From: Nageia nagi
Taxonomy: Eukaryota; Pinophyta
DNA: 64,000 nt
Assembly: GCA_050084985.1 (NCBI GenBank)
Contig: JBITNC010000001.1
Location: forward strand, 109,740,001 to 109,804,000
Reading direction: 5' to 3'
Every line of letters starts with the position of its first letter. Position 1 is the first letter of the stretch. Below are positions 45,294 through 57,229 of this stretch, piece by piece. Position numbers and translations under genes: made by a program. Under the pieces are notes generated by a model that saw only the letters and a program-made list of their open reading frames with translations, did no database searches and was not told the DNA's origin.

Positions 45294-46988
45294 CACTATT
45301 TGTACAAGTTTATTCCATTATTGCATAAGGAAGTAAAAATGCATCATAACTTAAGATTTTAAGTAACAAACATGCATTATTAACTTAAAAAATAAGTAGG
45401 AAGCATGCATCATTAATTTTAAAAAATTAAGTCATAAGCATGCAATATTAACTTAAAAAAATAAGTATGTATTATTCTATTACTTTGCATAAGTTAATTT
45501 TGCAAAGTAAAATACTTAGCATGCATCCATATTATAACTTAAAAGGCATAAACATGCATTATTTGCAAAAAGATAAAAGTCTCTAAGTGATAGATATGTA
45601 TTCTAATCATAAAGAATCTAGGGATTTTAAGTAAAGAAATTCATAAACATCTTCCCCTTTAACTTAAAAATCATGATCCCTCAAGAAAATATCATTTAGC
45701 AAAGAGTTTGCATTTTTACCTTAGGAAAAAAAAATTACTAAGGAAAGTAGAAATGCTAAGTATTTACCCTAGTGTCTTTAAGGTCTTTTGTATTAGAAAA
45801 TTTTAATGCCAAGTTGAAAAAAACAAAAAAGCACTAAAAAAAATGCCTAGATAATTTAATTTTAGGCATTTAAAAAAATGAAAAATGCTTTAAATAATTT
45901 CTACTTCACAATGATTTTCTCCATTTAAATAAGTAAGTATTTATGCTTTTACTAGCATTTGAGAGTGAATGATAATGTATTTAATGTAATTTTGTTATAA
46001 TCACTTCAAGTAGCTTAAAAAATACTCCAAGTTAGAGAAATATTTAATGAGATATGACACTCATTAATAAGTAAAAAAAGGCATGTAAAAAATAATTACA
46101 TGAAAAAAAATAAGTACTCCCAAGTTAGAGTAAATTAGTGAGAAAAAAAGGTTTTAATCTAGCATATGATTACCCAAAAAAGACAACCATTAATGGAGAA
46201 AATAAAGCATATGGACATCCATTATAAAATTAAATATTTTTGTAATAAATGTTTCTTATAAGAAGGGAAAAAATTATCTACTCAAGAAAGAAAATAAATG
46301 GAGTGGGTAGAGAGGAAGAAGAGAAAAAAGAAGGGGGTTGTGCATAGTGAAGTAAAAAAAATGATGGACATGGGAGGCTACTGCTGCATGAGGAGGAGCC
46401 ATGCAAAAACAAAAAAGTCAAAGGGCCATGTAGGAGGACTGCAAGTCTAGCAGAGGTCATAAGGTGGTGAAAACTATGAGGTGATGGAGGCTGTAGAGGG
46501 TAGTAGAGGTTGCAAGGTGGTAGAGGTCATGAAGTGGGGTGCAATGAGACCACAAGATTGGTAGTGAGGGAAACTATGAGGAAGAAGGTTGTAGGGTTGG
46601 TGATGAGGGAGGTCACTATCAGAATAGGGTTTGATTTCCCTATGCAAGTGCCTCTCCTAAGCCTCAAAAACAAAATAATGTAAATATTTTTTTTTTAAGT
46701 GGAAGCTCCCACCTCCCATAATTTTATGAATTTTTATATTTCCCAAAAAAATAATTATTATTTCTAATTCTTCTCTTTTATCCTTATTTTCAAATATATT
46801 AAAAAAAATGTTATTATTATTTTTATAGCACAACACTAGATTTCCTCCCCTTTTATATTGAAATGCAAACTATTGTAAAAAAAATAGTAAAATGTGATTA
46901 CCTCACTTTTTGTTAGTATCAAAAAATAATTTGTAAAAAAAAAGTTGTAGAATACAACTATTTTTGATAGAAGAACTAAGGTAGGCAA

Positions 46989-47032
<44 letters not shown>

Positions 47033-47286
47033 CAATGTTGTAATAAAAAAGAATTAATATAGAAAATCTTAGTATAAATAATAATTGCATTATATTGATA
47101 TTTAAAAATATATTTTGCAAAAAAAATGAACTAGCACATAACATATATGTTAGTATAATAAATCAATATTTGAACAAATAATCAAGAAGGAAAGAATTTA
47201 TACCTTCTCTTGAGTTTACCTCAACAAGACCTTAAGATAAATCTCCAAGATGAAGAGTCTCCAAGGATGTGAACAGGAGCCTCCAA
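45294..47286 (-). other. Leader of F, second part, with simple and degenerate repeats
   Basis: About 2 kb without a supported gene. At 45320-45560 phrases like AACTTAAAAAATAAGTAGG and AGCATGCATYATTAA recur as a loose array. At 46280-46640 the plus strand is purine-rich with GGTGGTAGAGGT-like repeats. At 46740-46960 it is A/T homopolymer-rich. The leader is long for a copia element, so part may be an unrecognised further insertion. Confidence 0.5.
46989..47032. repeat. Compound microsatellite (AT)n(AG)n
   Basis: About 13 AT repeats are followed directly by about 8-9 AG repeats. Confidence 0.95.
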
Positions 47287-47301
47287 AGGACTCTGATACC
47301 A
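47287..47301 (-). other. Primer-binding site of F (initiator Met tRNA)
   Basis: On minus, TGGTATCAGAGTCC starts two bases after the 5' LTR, matching the plant iMet primer core. Confidence 0.85.
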
Positions 47302-47303
47302 AA

Positions 47304-47802
47304 TGAGATAATTGAACTATAACATGAACAACTCTAAACTCCAAAGGTCACATGAAAGCTCACAATACACATCTAACAAACTCATAAGGCAATCTCACAA
47401 AGATAACACAAGATGTAAGTGGTTCCTCTAACTAGGAGTACATCCACTTACTAGATTTCTCTTCTTAACAAATATGAACTCTTACAATCCTCCTACACTT
47501 TTCTCCTAAAGACTATCCTATAGCATAACTTTACTCCACAAATTAGTGTGGGATCACAAAGAGGGAGCCTTCTATTTATAGGCCAAAATCTCTCTTTGGA
47601 TAACCCTTTTATACAATGTACAAAAGCATGACATGCACATCCTTTTACCCAAGGGATATGCCCATGACATGGAGTGTAGGACAAGTTACATTATCATATT
47701 CACTTAAACACTTAAGGTATCAAATTATACCCTTAATTATTAGTGAGCTTACATAGAACATTATTACATAATATTTACAATAATGCATTATACATTCCAA
47801 TA
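47304..47802 (-). repeat. 5' LTR of element F
   Basis: 499 bp, equal in length to 31729-32227. On plus it starts TGAGATAATTGAAC and ends CATTCCAATA (terminal CA mutated to TA). A minus TATA-like TATAAATAG is at 47572-47580. Confidence 0.9.
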
Positions 47803-48270
47803 GCTTCAACTATCCATTGATACTAAGATGAATAGTGTATTTCATGGATCATGTTTAAGGAACTCACCACAACCAGATATCCAGTAATTAACATAATTAC
47901 CCCCAATTGATAGTAAGGGGAACTTAGTATGAATTTCAAAGAAAGTATTGGATGCTCATTAGAAGCAAATTAGGAATCATATTGCTAATGAGGTACATGT
48001 TAAATGGAAAAGTCTACCATTAGAAGAAGCAACTTATGAATGTCTTGACATCTTCACCAAATAGAAGGATATGAGAAAGAACTCTAAAGAGGCATTTACT
48101 AACATACTCAAATATTTAAAAAAATTGACAAGGGAAAACCAAAAAAGAGGAGGGAAAAGGTTATGATCCTTGAACCTAAGATAGTAAAGAAAACTAGAAG
48201 GATCAAGTGGACCATGTTGTAACTACAAATGTTCCATATTGCTTGGAGAAAACAAATTTGAGGAGGAAGG
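47803..48270 (+). pseudogene. Element C integrase C-terminus and chromodomain
   Basis: This continues the frame interrupted at 31728. SVFHGSCLRN is the FHVSCLK block of chromovirus integrases. After stops, VHVKWKSLPLEEATYECLDI at about 47993-48052 is the core of a chromodomain (VKWKGLPxxEATWE pattern), which in active elements targets integration to chromatin marks. The tail is Lys-rich. The domain identifies C as a chromovirus. Interrupting stops are of the TAG/TAA type. Confidence 0.85.
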
Positions 48271-48273
48271 ACT
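48257..48273 (+). other. Polypurine tract of C
   Basis: GAGGAGGAAGGAC lies directly before the LTR start at 48274. Confidence 0.7.
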
Positions 48274-49769
48274 TGTAATGTCCCCATTGGTTTAGGTGTT
48301 TTCCCTATTTCACCTCTAATAAATGGGAACATTAATTTAGTAGTGTTTTTATCAATATTATATAATTTTTCCAAAATAATGTAAATTCCACTTAGAGACT
48401 TAATAAACCTCTATTTGTTGAATAAATAGTCCTTTTATTTAATTATTTATTTACCAAAATGCCAATTAATATTGTATTTGTGATAATAATATAATTATAA
48501 TTGTAAATATAATATTAGTCTCACTAAACAAGGCATTGCATATTTCAACCTTGATGATTGCAATATTACCATTAAGTGTATATAGTCATTAGTGCTTCCC
48601 TCTTCAAGGTAAAGCATCCCCCTATGTGATTGCACCAACTACAAATATATTTGTAGCTCTAAGGATGAACATGATACTTCAAAATAGGATTTGGCAATAT
48701 TGATGTAAGTAAATGGCTCTAGAATATAAACATTAGACATAGGATTATCCTAAGATCCCACATTGCCTACCTAGGCACATGGAATGATGGTGTTGATCAC
48801 AAGGCACTTCAAAATCACCCCCTCTTATATATTTGCTTTTCTAGACCCTCAAATGTCATTACACTTATTCCAAGGCTTTCCATATTAGTCATTGCATGCA
48901 TGATCACATGAATCATACATATCCAACATTGGATCATCCCAATGGAATATTAGAATATGATCACCCTCAATTACAAAAGGAGAACTAATATTCATTATGA
49001 GATATACTAAATTTGATTATAAACCTTTTTATTCCATATTGAGTGGAGGATCTATCTTTATCACTTATGGAGTGACCTATATTTGAGATATAGAAGGGAG
49101 AGAAGAATACCTTTGAACTTACTCTAGCCATATTGAGAGGAATGTTATTGGTTCCATCAAAGTTACTATAGAGGAGACCTAATTTTGCCTCACTATTTTT
49201 GAAATTGGTGAGGCCTTGGAGCCATATAAAATAACCTTATAGGAAATAGTCTTAGTATAAACTCCATAGGTTTGTAAAAATATTGTAATTACAATTTACT
49301 CTTACTTATCAATACAAATACTTTTTATTATCAAAAACTCGCTATCTATCTCTTCATGCTTGCAGGTTGGAATGAAAGTGTATCTTGCATTGTTACATTC
49401 CTAGTATTGCTCTCCATTTACAATATTGAATTACAAGGGATATTTTTCATGTTTGAGATCATCTTTTGCATTCCAATTTGGACATTGGGTTTATGAAGTA
49501 AGTTTACATTCTCAAGTTTTTATTTTCCTCTTATGTTAAGACATTGGAAGATTGGAGTAATTGCATGCTTGAATATTGAATTTTACTTTCTATAGCTTGA
49601 CATTTGAACATAAGGTATTTTTATGTGTTTGAAGTCATATTTGGCCTTTATAGTAATTTTTTGGAGTATTGGTGCAATTTTGATCTTTATTTAGTTGATT
49701 TAAATGCTAGAATCCAAATGTCCCTCTCCTAGGACACATTTAGGGATTGAGACCAAAAATGGCACATCA
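48274..49769 (+). repeat. 3' LTR of element C
   Basis: 1496 bp, paired with 5106-6605. It begins TGTAATGTCCCC and ends GGCACATCA and is followed by TATAT, the right target duplication. Confidence 0.9.
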
Positions 49770-49774
49770 TATAT

Positions 49775-50560
49775 ATTGGGCTTATATTTTAATCTTATTG
49801 TGCATAACATCATAACCTACTATAAAGCTAATCCTATTAACAAAATCCTATAAAATTCAATCCTTTCATTTTTTTTTAACTAAGGATGAGTTTAAAAATC
49901 TCTTGAAGTCTCATTTTGTCAATCCTATTGACTACCCTAAGTTGGTTCCAACATGGTTCCTATTAACAAACATGATATTTGAATTCATATTTGTATGGAT
50001 TTTGTGATCTTAATAAGGCATATCCTAAGGATGAATTTCCTCTACCCAACATTAATATCTTGATTTATAACATAGCAAGGTATGATATATTACCTCTTAT
50101 GAATATTTTTTATGGCTAGAACCAAATTTGGATCAATCCTAAATATCAACATAGTATAACTTTTACTATCCCTTAGGTGACTTATTACAATATATTCATG
50201 CCTTTTGGTCTTATGAACATTGGTGAAACTTATCAAAAAGGCATGAATTATATATTTAAATACATAATGCATGATATAGTTGAAGATTATATTAATGATC
50301 TATTGGCCAAGTCAAAGATAAGGTAGTAATATTAGGAAGTTCTTAGAAAGATATTCCATCATCTCCTGAGCATACTATTAGATTGAATCCTAAGAAGTGT
50401 GTATTTGGTGTCATGTTAGGTAATCTATTAGCCTTCATCATGTTCAAGCATTATATAAAGATATATCCTAACAAGGTTAAAGTTTTTGTATACATGTATC
50501 CACCTCATAATTTCAAAACCTTAATAAGTCTTCAAGGTTTGATCTAATCCATTAGATGAT
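49775..50560 (+). pseudogene. Element D reverse transcriptase, heavily decayed
   Basis: Scattered across three frames: NLIVHNI at the start, SNMVPINKH, a DFVIL-like motif, PYP/LPTL, a region matching CYKVMPFGL, and NPKKCVFGVMLGNLLAFIMF near 50390-50450. This last is the conserved end of the Tat RT, almost identical in pattern to the LNPKKCVFGV block of B. The YVDD box is frameshifted (LMIYWPSQ reading near 50300). Confidence 0.65.
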
Positions 50561-50599
50561 TCATAGCCCAAATTTATAAAACGTGTAGAACTTGCAATG

Positions 50600-51090
50600 A
50601 GACCTTAAAGAAATATGTCATTTTTTAGTGGAATTAGTAGTATCATAATTTTAATATCTCTTATAGATGGTATCCTTTTTCACTTTTATCTTTCAGCTGT
50701 ATATTTTTCTATAAGAGTCATGCTTGCCCAAAAGAATGATTAAGATAAATAATAAACCATCAATTACCTTAATTGTACCCTTGTTAACTATAATATTAGG
50801 TACATATACATGGAGCATCTTTTTTCTTACCATATTATTTGTAGCTAAGAAATTACATCATTATATGCTTAATCATATGATATACATGATTTCTCAAATT
50901 GATCCCCTTAAGTATATGATTTCCCATAATTCTAAAGCTTTTAAGTGGATTATATTTTTGTTTAAATTTTACCTTGAGTTTATTAATCAAATATCTATAA
51001 AATATTAGTTCATAGCTAATCAATTATCCAAATAACCCTTGTAAGATACATCTCCTTTTTATACCAATATTCCTAACAAAGACATCTTTA
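50600..51090 (+). pseudogene. Element D RNase H remnant
   Basis: The open frame 50724-51008 reads KLHHYMLNHMIYMISQIDPL, then FKWIIFLFKFYLEFINQISI, matching the end of the first RNase H in B (MLNHTTYVISKIDLLKYMMN, then AKWIMHLTEFDLHFIGQKS). It is otherwise degraded. Confidence 0.65.
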
Positions 51091-51099
51091 ATATTGACA

Positions 51100-51530
51100 A
51101 ATAAGAGGAATTTATGGATACACATGAAGACATTGACATGAACATATACTTTTATGGATCAAACTATGAAAAAAGGGGAGGTGTTGGAGTAGTATTCTTC
51201 ACACCTAAAGGTTTTCCTATCCCCTATTCATTCAAGTTAGTCCTTCCTTACACCAACAATAATGCTAAGTATGAAGCCTTGATACTAAGGACTTAGGACC
51301 ACCATTGAGCTTAATTTAGACTCATTATTTATGGTGACTTTGAATTAGTTTTAAATCATATCCTTAGTATTTATTAGTACCATAATGAGCTCCTTAAGTC
51401 CCATATGGAGGTTACCCTTGAGTTTTTAAAGTGGTTCAAAGCTTATAGGATTGATATTTCTCCTATGTCATCCAATAGGTTCGTAGATACCATGGCTTAT
51501 TTAGGCTCACTTATTCATACTAACCCTAAT
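51100..51530 (+). pseudogene. Element D second (archaeal-type) RNase H
   Basis: The open frame 51114-51296 reads DMNIYFYGSNYEKRGGVGVV, FFTPKGFPIPYSFKLVLP and NNNAKYEALIL, closely parallel to B. The first catalytic Asp of FDGS is Tyr (FYGS), so this copy is dead. Beyond a stop the domain continues to the end motif MSSNRFVDTMAYLGSLI near 51460-51510. Confidence 0.8.
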
Positions 51531-51639
51531 TAAAAAATGCAACATGTGGAATTTTAATCATTAAGGAATCATCTCTTATTTCATTTTTTCCATTCCTTGT
51601 TTCTAAAGCTAGTGTTAGTAAGCTTTTGGTTCAGTTTAA

Positions 51640-52390
51640 AGACTTGTGGAATAAGAAACTTCATGGGTATCTCAAGTGGAATTTCCATCCTCTTGATATA
51701 TCTTCTAGTGAGAAGAGAAATTTTAGGCATAATGTCACTCATTATGACCTATTGGGAGATGTGTTTATAAATAATTATATGATGGAGTTATCCTAATATA
51801 TTTATAGGATTACAATAAAAAAATTATATCTAATTATCATGATTGCATTTGTCATTACCACTTCAATGGTGTGGCTATCTTTAATCCTATTATATAAATT
51901 GGTTATTATTAGTCCACTATGGAATGAAATTGTAATAATTATTTCAAGAAGTTCATCAATTATTAGCAACATGCTAATATTCAACATTTTCCTTCCCAAC
52001 CTTCTCTTCCTATCCAAGCCATGTGGCCTTTAACTCAAAGGGGTTTTAATCTTATCGATCAATTTTTTCCTCCCTCATCTGGTGGTCATAAGTTCATTAT
52101 AACCATCATAGAGAACCATACTATATAGGTAGAGTATTTATATTATTCTCTTTTATGGGTCCAAATATTGTATCATTCATTAGGCTCATATCATATATCA
52201 ATTTAGGATTCTTCATTGGATCATTATAGATAATGGTCCTAACTTTAAGAATCAACATATGATGAGAATGTGTAACTTATATCACATTAAATAATCAATT
52301 TCCATTTCTTATTACCCATAAGTTAACGGTTAATATAAAGAATATAATAATATCATTATCACCATTTTCAAGAATATGGTCAATGATAAT
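51640..52390 (+). pseudogene. Element D integrase, truncated by E
   Basis: HFNGVAIF and GYY with eroded cysteines mark the zinc domain (about 51850-51930). ANIQHFPSQPSLPIQAMWPL and GFNLIDQFFPPSSGGHKFII mark the core entry (about 51965-52105), with Asn-Leu-Ile-Asp in place of W-x-LDLIG. The reading ends in a KNMVNDN-like phrase at about 52370-52388, normally followed by W, where the LTR of E starts. Confidence 0.75.
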
Positions 52391-53894
52391 TGTATATCCA
52401 TACATATTTTTGGAGATATAAGAAGAGTTTTGTATGGGTATGATTTTTTTCATCCTTTACTATTATTGGAATAAGTTATACTTAGTCAATTTTATATATT
52501 TTTAAGACATTTAATTTGTATGGATATAAAAAAATGTTGGTGTGCACATAGTTTTCTGAAATGATGATAGAATTAGTTAGTACTAGGACTTAGTCAATTT
52601 TGAGCATTTTCTATAATGTTTAGTTTTGATGCAGATTTGGCAATTTTTTGATGCATGAGCTTCACTAGAATGATGATGAAATCATTAAACTATTATAATT
52701 AGCCATTTTTTCATGTTTTGCATAACATTTAATTTTGGTAGAGATCTAATAGAGCAAAGAGGATCCATTTTTGTTGGAATAGTAGGAAAATCATACAAGG
52801 CATGTTATTCCATTCTAGCCCTATCAAAGGTGGTTTGATTAAGTATTAGGGAGGATCTTAACCACATCAACCACCATAGATGTTCCAATTTTTAATACCC
52901 AAGTTTTAGCCATCCAAATCAAAGCATGGGTGAATAAGTCCATCAAAAAAGTTCATTATGTTTTGTATTTAATTTTGATGGGTCCATCAGAAGATAAGTA
53001 CCTATAAATAGTGCTAGAACCTTGATGAAATGTATTTTCATTCCAAGAAGGTAATTTTAAATTTTAGATTCAAGTTGAAAGTTTTAAACAAGATCAAGTG
53101 CGTTAGAGCACATGGAGGATTATTTTAGATATTTGTAAATTGATATCTAAGTTATAAATATGATCAGAGATCAAATCTAATATGTTGTAAATATCTTAGT
53201 AGTTATTTACAAATATTTTATCTATCAAAATTTGTTATAAATTAGTTAGGAGATATTTTATAGAGTGAAAATATAAATATTACCTATATTGTAGGATAAG
53301 TGGTTGGATATAGTAGATATTGCCCCTATTTCGTACTTATGTTAATGATAATAGAATATAATTTGCTTCTTGATATCTTAACTATGATCTACTTATCATT
53401 ATTATTAAATCATTGTGTTAAATACTTATTTACACTTTGTAGATTATGAGAGATTATTATTAGTTAATTTTTATCTACAATGCACATGTAGGTTATTATT
53501 ACTTAGAGTGTCATGCATTATTTGATGGCTACAAAATCAAACTATTCGACTAGCTTAGATTCAGCTATAATGGATGTCTATGTTGGTCTGAATTTTTAAT
53601 TTTGCTTATTTGTACTTCATAACCTAGATTCTTAAATTTGCTTTATTCTCATAAATTTTCTCTCTGCAATCCTTTATTTTTGTAATTCCTAGTTCAATCT
53701 CTATAGGAACCAACCTTCTTTAGAGATAGATTTCTAGCAATACAAATTATATCATTACAATTATAGTTATGATATTGATATATGGGCTTGTATGCAAATT
53801 ACATAATTTTAGTCAATAGTATTATAATTATTTTTGGCATGCCCAATAGGATGATTGCTTACCTTATACTAAATTGTGCATGATCATTATATCA
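52391..53894 (+). repeat. 5' LTR of element E
   Basis: It starts TGTATATCCATACATATTTT, matching 63962 onward with about three differences in 39 bases. The 3' end is placed at CATTATATCA, three bases before the primer site. Length is about 1504 bp. A TATA-like CCTATAAATAG is at 53001-53011. The end is inferred because only the first 39 bases of the other LTR are visible. Confidence 0.75.
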
Positions 53895-53897
53895 TGA

Positions 53898-53917
53898 TGG
53901 TGACTCCACTTGGATGA
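53898..53917 (+). other. Primer-binding site of E
   Basis: TGGTGACTCCACTTGGATGA, resembling the TGGCGACTCCACTGGGGA-like primer sites I associate with Tat/Ogre-type plant elements. The tRNA is not assigned. Confidence 0.65.
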
Positions 53918-54114
53918 AACCCATTCTTTCTTTGTAAAGTTTGAACATAGAAAAGTCTTTTAAGTTTTACTTATTTTAGTTTTTGTTGGTTATGAGAATA
54001 ATATCATACACTAGAAAAGTTAAAAAAATTTCTATTACTCATATTTTGACTTCTATTACATTGAATTATATTCCATCTTTTAACCAAAGCAATATAGTCA
54101 ATCCACTTATTTAG

Positions 54115-55400
54115 ATGGCTCAACCTCTTGTTGCAACTCTTGTTTATCTATAATGGAATGCTTGTGGAGCTCTCCAAGTTCCAAATCCCATGAGACTCTA
54201 ATGTAAGCTACCAAAGATTTACATAATTGGGATGGTTATAGGAAGACTACTTATGAATATTATCAAGATATTACAAAAATAGAAAAATAACATAACATAG
54301 TTCCATGAAGAAGTGATGCTTAGATTGCTTTCCATGTCTCTTTTTAAAAAGGTTTTAGATTGATACAAAATACTTTTTACCAATTCCAATACTACATGGG
54401 ATCAACTTGCAGAACCTCTCATTCTTGAATTTAGTAAGGTTGGTGATCCATACTCATTGCTATCTCATTTTAATGTTATTAAAAGATATCCTATGGAGAA
54501 TATTTCTAACTTTAACCTTAGATTTGCAAAATCTTAGGCTAGATTACCTCTACCTATTAGGCCACATCTTTCTATGGCTTTGATTTTCTATCTTAGAACA
54601 TTCACTCCAAATCTAGCTTCTAGGATTTAGATGACTAGACCATAATAGTTTCTTAATATTAAATGGCTACTTTACAAGTTGAAGCTTCACTCATTTCAGT
54701 AGAAAAATTTCCTACTAGAATATTTTCACCTCTCACATTTGCATCCTCTTCCTCCATGCAACCTTCAATACATACATATCATCCTCTAACTATGACTCAA
54801 GCTCCTTAATTACTCTAGTTGTAGCTTCTAGCATCGTAACCTCAACTTGCTTTACTTGTTGCATCACCATAGATTGCCTTACTAGCTCCATTTACATAAT
54901 TAACACTTTTTGCACCTACTTCTACTAGCAACTTGTAGCAAGAAAATGCTAATCAAATGAAGATTACTAAATTGGAAACCCTAGTAAGAACTTTATCTAA
55001 TTAGAGGATATTTAAACAAAGGGAAATTTAGAGACAAGGTTATTATGACTAGAGAGATGACTAGATAGATGATGATGGAGAATAGAGGAGGTATCCCTTT
55101 CCTACTAGAGATCAACTACAACAAAGAGATATCCCCAAGATAGATAGAGTTTATATATCTCTAGATGCATATATTCCTCCTTGTAATCAAGATTGTTGTA
55201 GAACTTGTAATGATCATTATATCCAAAACTCTTATCCTATTTACCAACACAAAATAAGGTTTTAAGCTAATGATGAAGTTAACACTAATTACTATATATA
55301 TGAAGGAGCATTCAAAGCTAATCTCATGATTATATCAAAACCCTCTAATAAAGTAGTTGAAATTAGGTCTACAATCACATAGTTTCAACCCTAGCAATTC
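54115..55400 (+). pseudogene. Element E gag
   Basis: A start is plausible at 54115 (MAQPLVATLVYL). The capsid core is readable in one frame at 54389-54600: TWDQLAEPLILEFSKVGDPY, LLSHFNVIKRYPMENISNFN, LRFAKS, then LPLPIRPHLSMALIFYLRTF, which is a gypsy gag pattern. A Pro/Thr/Ala-rich linker and a charged stretch follow. A finger-like CRTCNDHYIQNSYPIY is readable near 55198-55245 but is not a full CCHC. Stops throughout. Gag would form the particle. Confidence 0.65.
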
Positions 55401-55779
55401 TTCCCACTCAAACACGATATACTTATTATTCTAAGTTACCATCAAAGAGATATATTGGAAAATATATTGATATAAATAAATTTTATCAAAAAGTAAGTTT
55501 TGAGAAAATAACCAGGTGCTTAGCCTATTACTTGTCCAAAAATTCAAGAAAGGGAGAAAGCAACTAAGAGGTTTAGATTCCCATCTTTGACCAAAGATTA
55601 GAGAGAAAAAATAACTCAATCCTATAAAAGAAAATATCTAAAATAGAGTTCTTATTATATTATTCCATATAATATTATGAATGCATTAAAGAAGAAACTA
55701 TCAAGGGCATCACTTTTTGATGCCTCATGCATACTCAAATAGATTGACCTACTAAAAGCAATACTATTGATACAAATTG

Positions 55780-56357
55780 AAGAAGATGATAGCTAAAATT
55801 GTAATCTATATGTAGCTATAAAATTTCTAGGTATGGGTAAAAATAGAACTCTTTTTTATATTACCCTTAAATTAGGACACATTATGCATAATTGTATGAT
55901 AGATTTAGGGAAAGCCATGATATTTATGCCTAAGAAAGTATTTGATATCACTGGTTTTACATACACTAGAGACTCCACTAGAATTTCCCAATCAAATAAA
56001 ACAAATATTAAAATCCTTGGTGTAGTTAAAGATGTTCCAGTGAAGCTTCATAGGTGTCTAGGAACTTCAGTCATCCAAGATATCATAGTTTTAGATCTTC
56101 CCCCTATGTTTGATTTGTGCTTATATAAAGAATTTCAATTCAAACTAGGAGGGTAATTAGCTATGGATTATTCCCATATATCTATTCCTTTTAAGATCAA
56201 AATGTTTAATGTTGTTAATGATTTTGTTGTAGGATTTTTCATTGAGAAACTCCCCCAAGTTAACATGATTAATGAGGAGGTCTTGTTAACAAATAATGTT
56301 AAAATTCAATTAGAATCTATAGATTTATTTTCTAAACTTATGATCAATCAAATTTAG
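55780..56357 (+). pseudogene. Element E protease and flank
   Basis: The open frame 55833-56156 (107 aa) is a retropepsin-like domain. HNCMIDLGKAMIFMPKKVFD stands where NCLIDSGAxxNxMP is usual, keeping the Asp but losing the Ser-Gly context. It is followed by LGVVKDVPVKL and VIQDIIVLDLPPMFDLCLYK, the second conserved block. The adjacent frame 56163-56357 continues (MDYSHISIPFK) as linker. Without Ser/Thr after Asp the enzyme is probably weak or dead. Confidence 0.75.
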
Positions 56358-56446
56358 AGTAAGGGCATGGGTAAGTGTGTAATTTTTGAATATATCATAT
56401 ATCTTCTATCTCTTACCTTTGAAAAATTAAGGGAATAAGAATTGTG

Positions 56447-56860
56447 GAAAATGTACTTTGATGGAGCTAAGTATAAGAATGTTGCTAGTATTGGGGTTTT
56501 TTTAAGATCTTGTTCTAGTGAAATAAAAAAAATATATCTTTCATATGAGTTGGAGTTATACAAATAATACAGCAAAGTATGAAGCCCTATGCTTGGGGCT
56601 AGAATAAGCTAACAAGTTGAAAATAAAGTCTTTAACCATTTTTGATGATTCAAAGCTATTTATTAATCAAGTGGAAGATAAGTATTCAACAAAATATCAT
56701 TATCTCAAAAATATAGAAATAGAGTATAGGAACTATTGGAGAGTTTCAATGCTTTTAATTTTACTATAGTCATCATGGATTAGAAGAGTGAAGTTATTTC
56801 CTTAGCTCATAAAGGATCAATGTTTGAGCCTTTTTTCTAGATAATGACTATTTTGAACAA
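56447..56860 (+). pseudogene. Element E archaeal-type RNase H located upstream of RT
   Basis: Reading from about 56443: WKMYFDGAKYKNVASIGVFL (catalytic Asp in FDGA), SSEIKKIYLSYEL. After a one-base shift: NNTAKYEALCLGLE (catalytic Glu), a TAA, LTIFDDSKLFINQVEDKY (catalytic Asp region) and FNAFNFTIVIMD, then SLAHKGSMFEP. This is the complete RVT_3/aRNH pattern seen in B and D, but it lies between protease and RT. In Tat elements this domain normally follows RT-RNH. A classical RNase H is still recognisable after RT (58140-58340), so E had both. Confidence 0.78.
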
Positions 56861-57229
56861 GTTTTTGATGATAATGAAGATATTAATTATTTATTTTCTA
56901 CACAATTATTATGTTCAAACAACCAAGAGTCATAGATTTAGGATTTCAGAAATGAAGATATATTATAGTTAAAAAATAATACTTTTCATAAAGGTATTAT
57001 TCCATTTGAAGATCTCTTTAACAAAGATGATCAATTCAGAAAAGAAAAGATTTTAGCATCTTCTAATATTTTTAAAGAGTTAGAAATAGCTCCTAACAAA
57101 GTTCTTAAAGCTAGTATTAATAATACACCAAAAGACATTCTAGAGATAACTAAAATCATGAATGAGTTTTTTGGTATAATGGCATGGAGTTATGATCATT
57201 TAAAGGTGTTTAATAAAGATGTTATCCAA

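Larger units (their letters stand above)
31729..47802 (-). mobile_element. Element F: Ty1/copia retrotransposon, minus strand, split by G
   Basis: The LTRs are 31729-32227 and 47304-47802, both 499 bp. A polypurine tract adjoins the left LTR and an iMet primer site the right one, so it is transcribed right to left. Minus-strand order is gag (UBN2-type), zinc knuckle, protease, integrase, RT and RNase H: integrase before RT is diagnostic of copia. The element lies in the integrase C-terminus of C, whose frame resumes at 47803. Flanks GCTAA and GCTTC match only 3 of 5, so the target duplication is decayed. Element G sits in its leader. Confidence 0.9.
5106..49769 (+). mobile_element. Element C: chromovirus-type Ty3/gypsy, plus strand, split by A and F
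   Basis: The LTRs are 5106-6605 (1500 bp) and 48274-49769 (1496 bp), colinear and both TG...CA. A tRNA-iMet-like primer-binding site follows the left LTR and a purine tract precedes the right LTR. Own sequence between the LTRs amounts to only about 3.2 kb: 6606-6731, 29154-31728 and 47803-48273. The rest is element A (TACAT duplication) and element F. The only sure coding remnant is the integrase C-terminus plus chromodomain. Gag, protease, RT and most of integrase are missing, so C was internally deleted before or after the nested insertions. Confidence 0.85.
4480..52390 (+). mobile_element. Element D: old Tat-like Ty3/gypsy, outermost host of the nest (4480-5105 and 49770-52390)
   Basis: The two fragments belong to one plus-strand polyprotein. 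The left one ends in the segment just before RT. The right one opens with NLIVHNI, matching KLVVHNL at the same place in element B, and continues through RT, RNase H, a second RNase H and integrase. Between them sits element C (5106-49769), flanked by TATGT and TATAT, a near-match 5-bp target duplication. The right fragment stops inside integrase where element E begins (52391). LTRs of D were not found: the left end fades out in noncoding DNA and the right end lies beyond E. All pieces carry many stops and D is dead. Confidence 0.75.

Noticed and set aside
46278-46460. Minus-strand ORF with a Ser/Phe/Leu-rich, signal-peptide-like look
   Set aside because: It comes from a purine-rich, repeat-like stretch and has no domain or conserved context.
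31729-47802. Clean target-site duplication for F
   Set aside because: The flanks GCTAA and GCTTC agree in only three of five bases; the insertion is supported instead by the integrase frame of C resuming at 47803.
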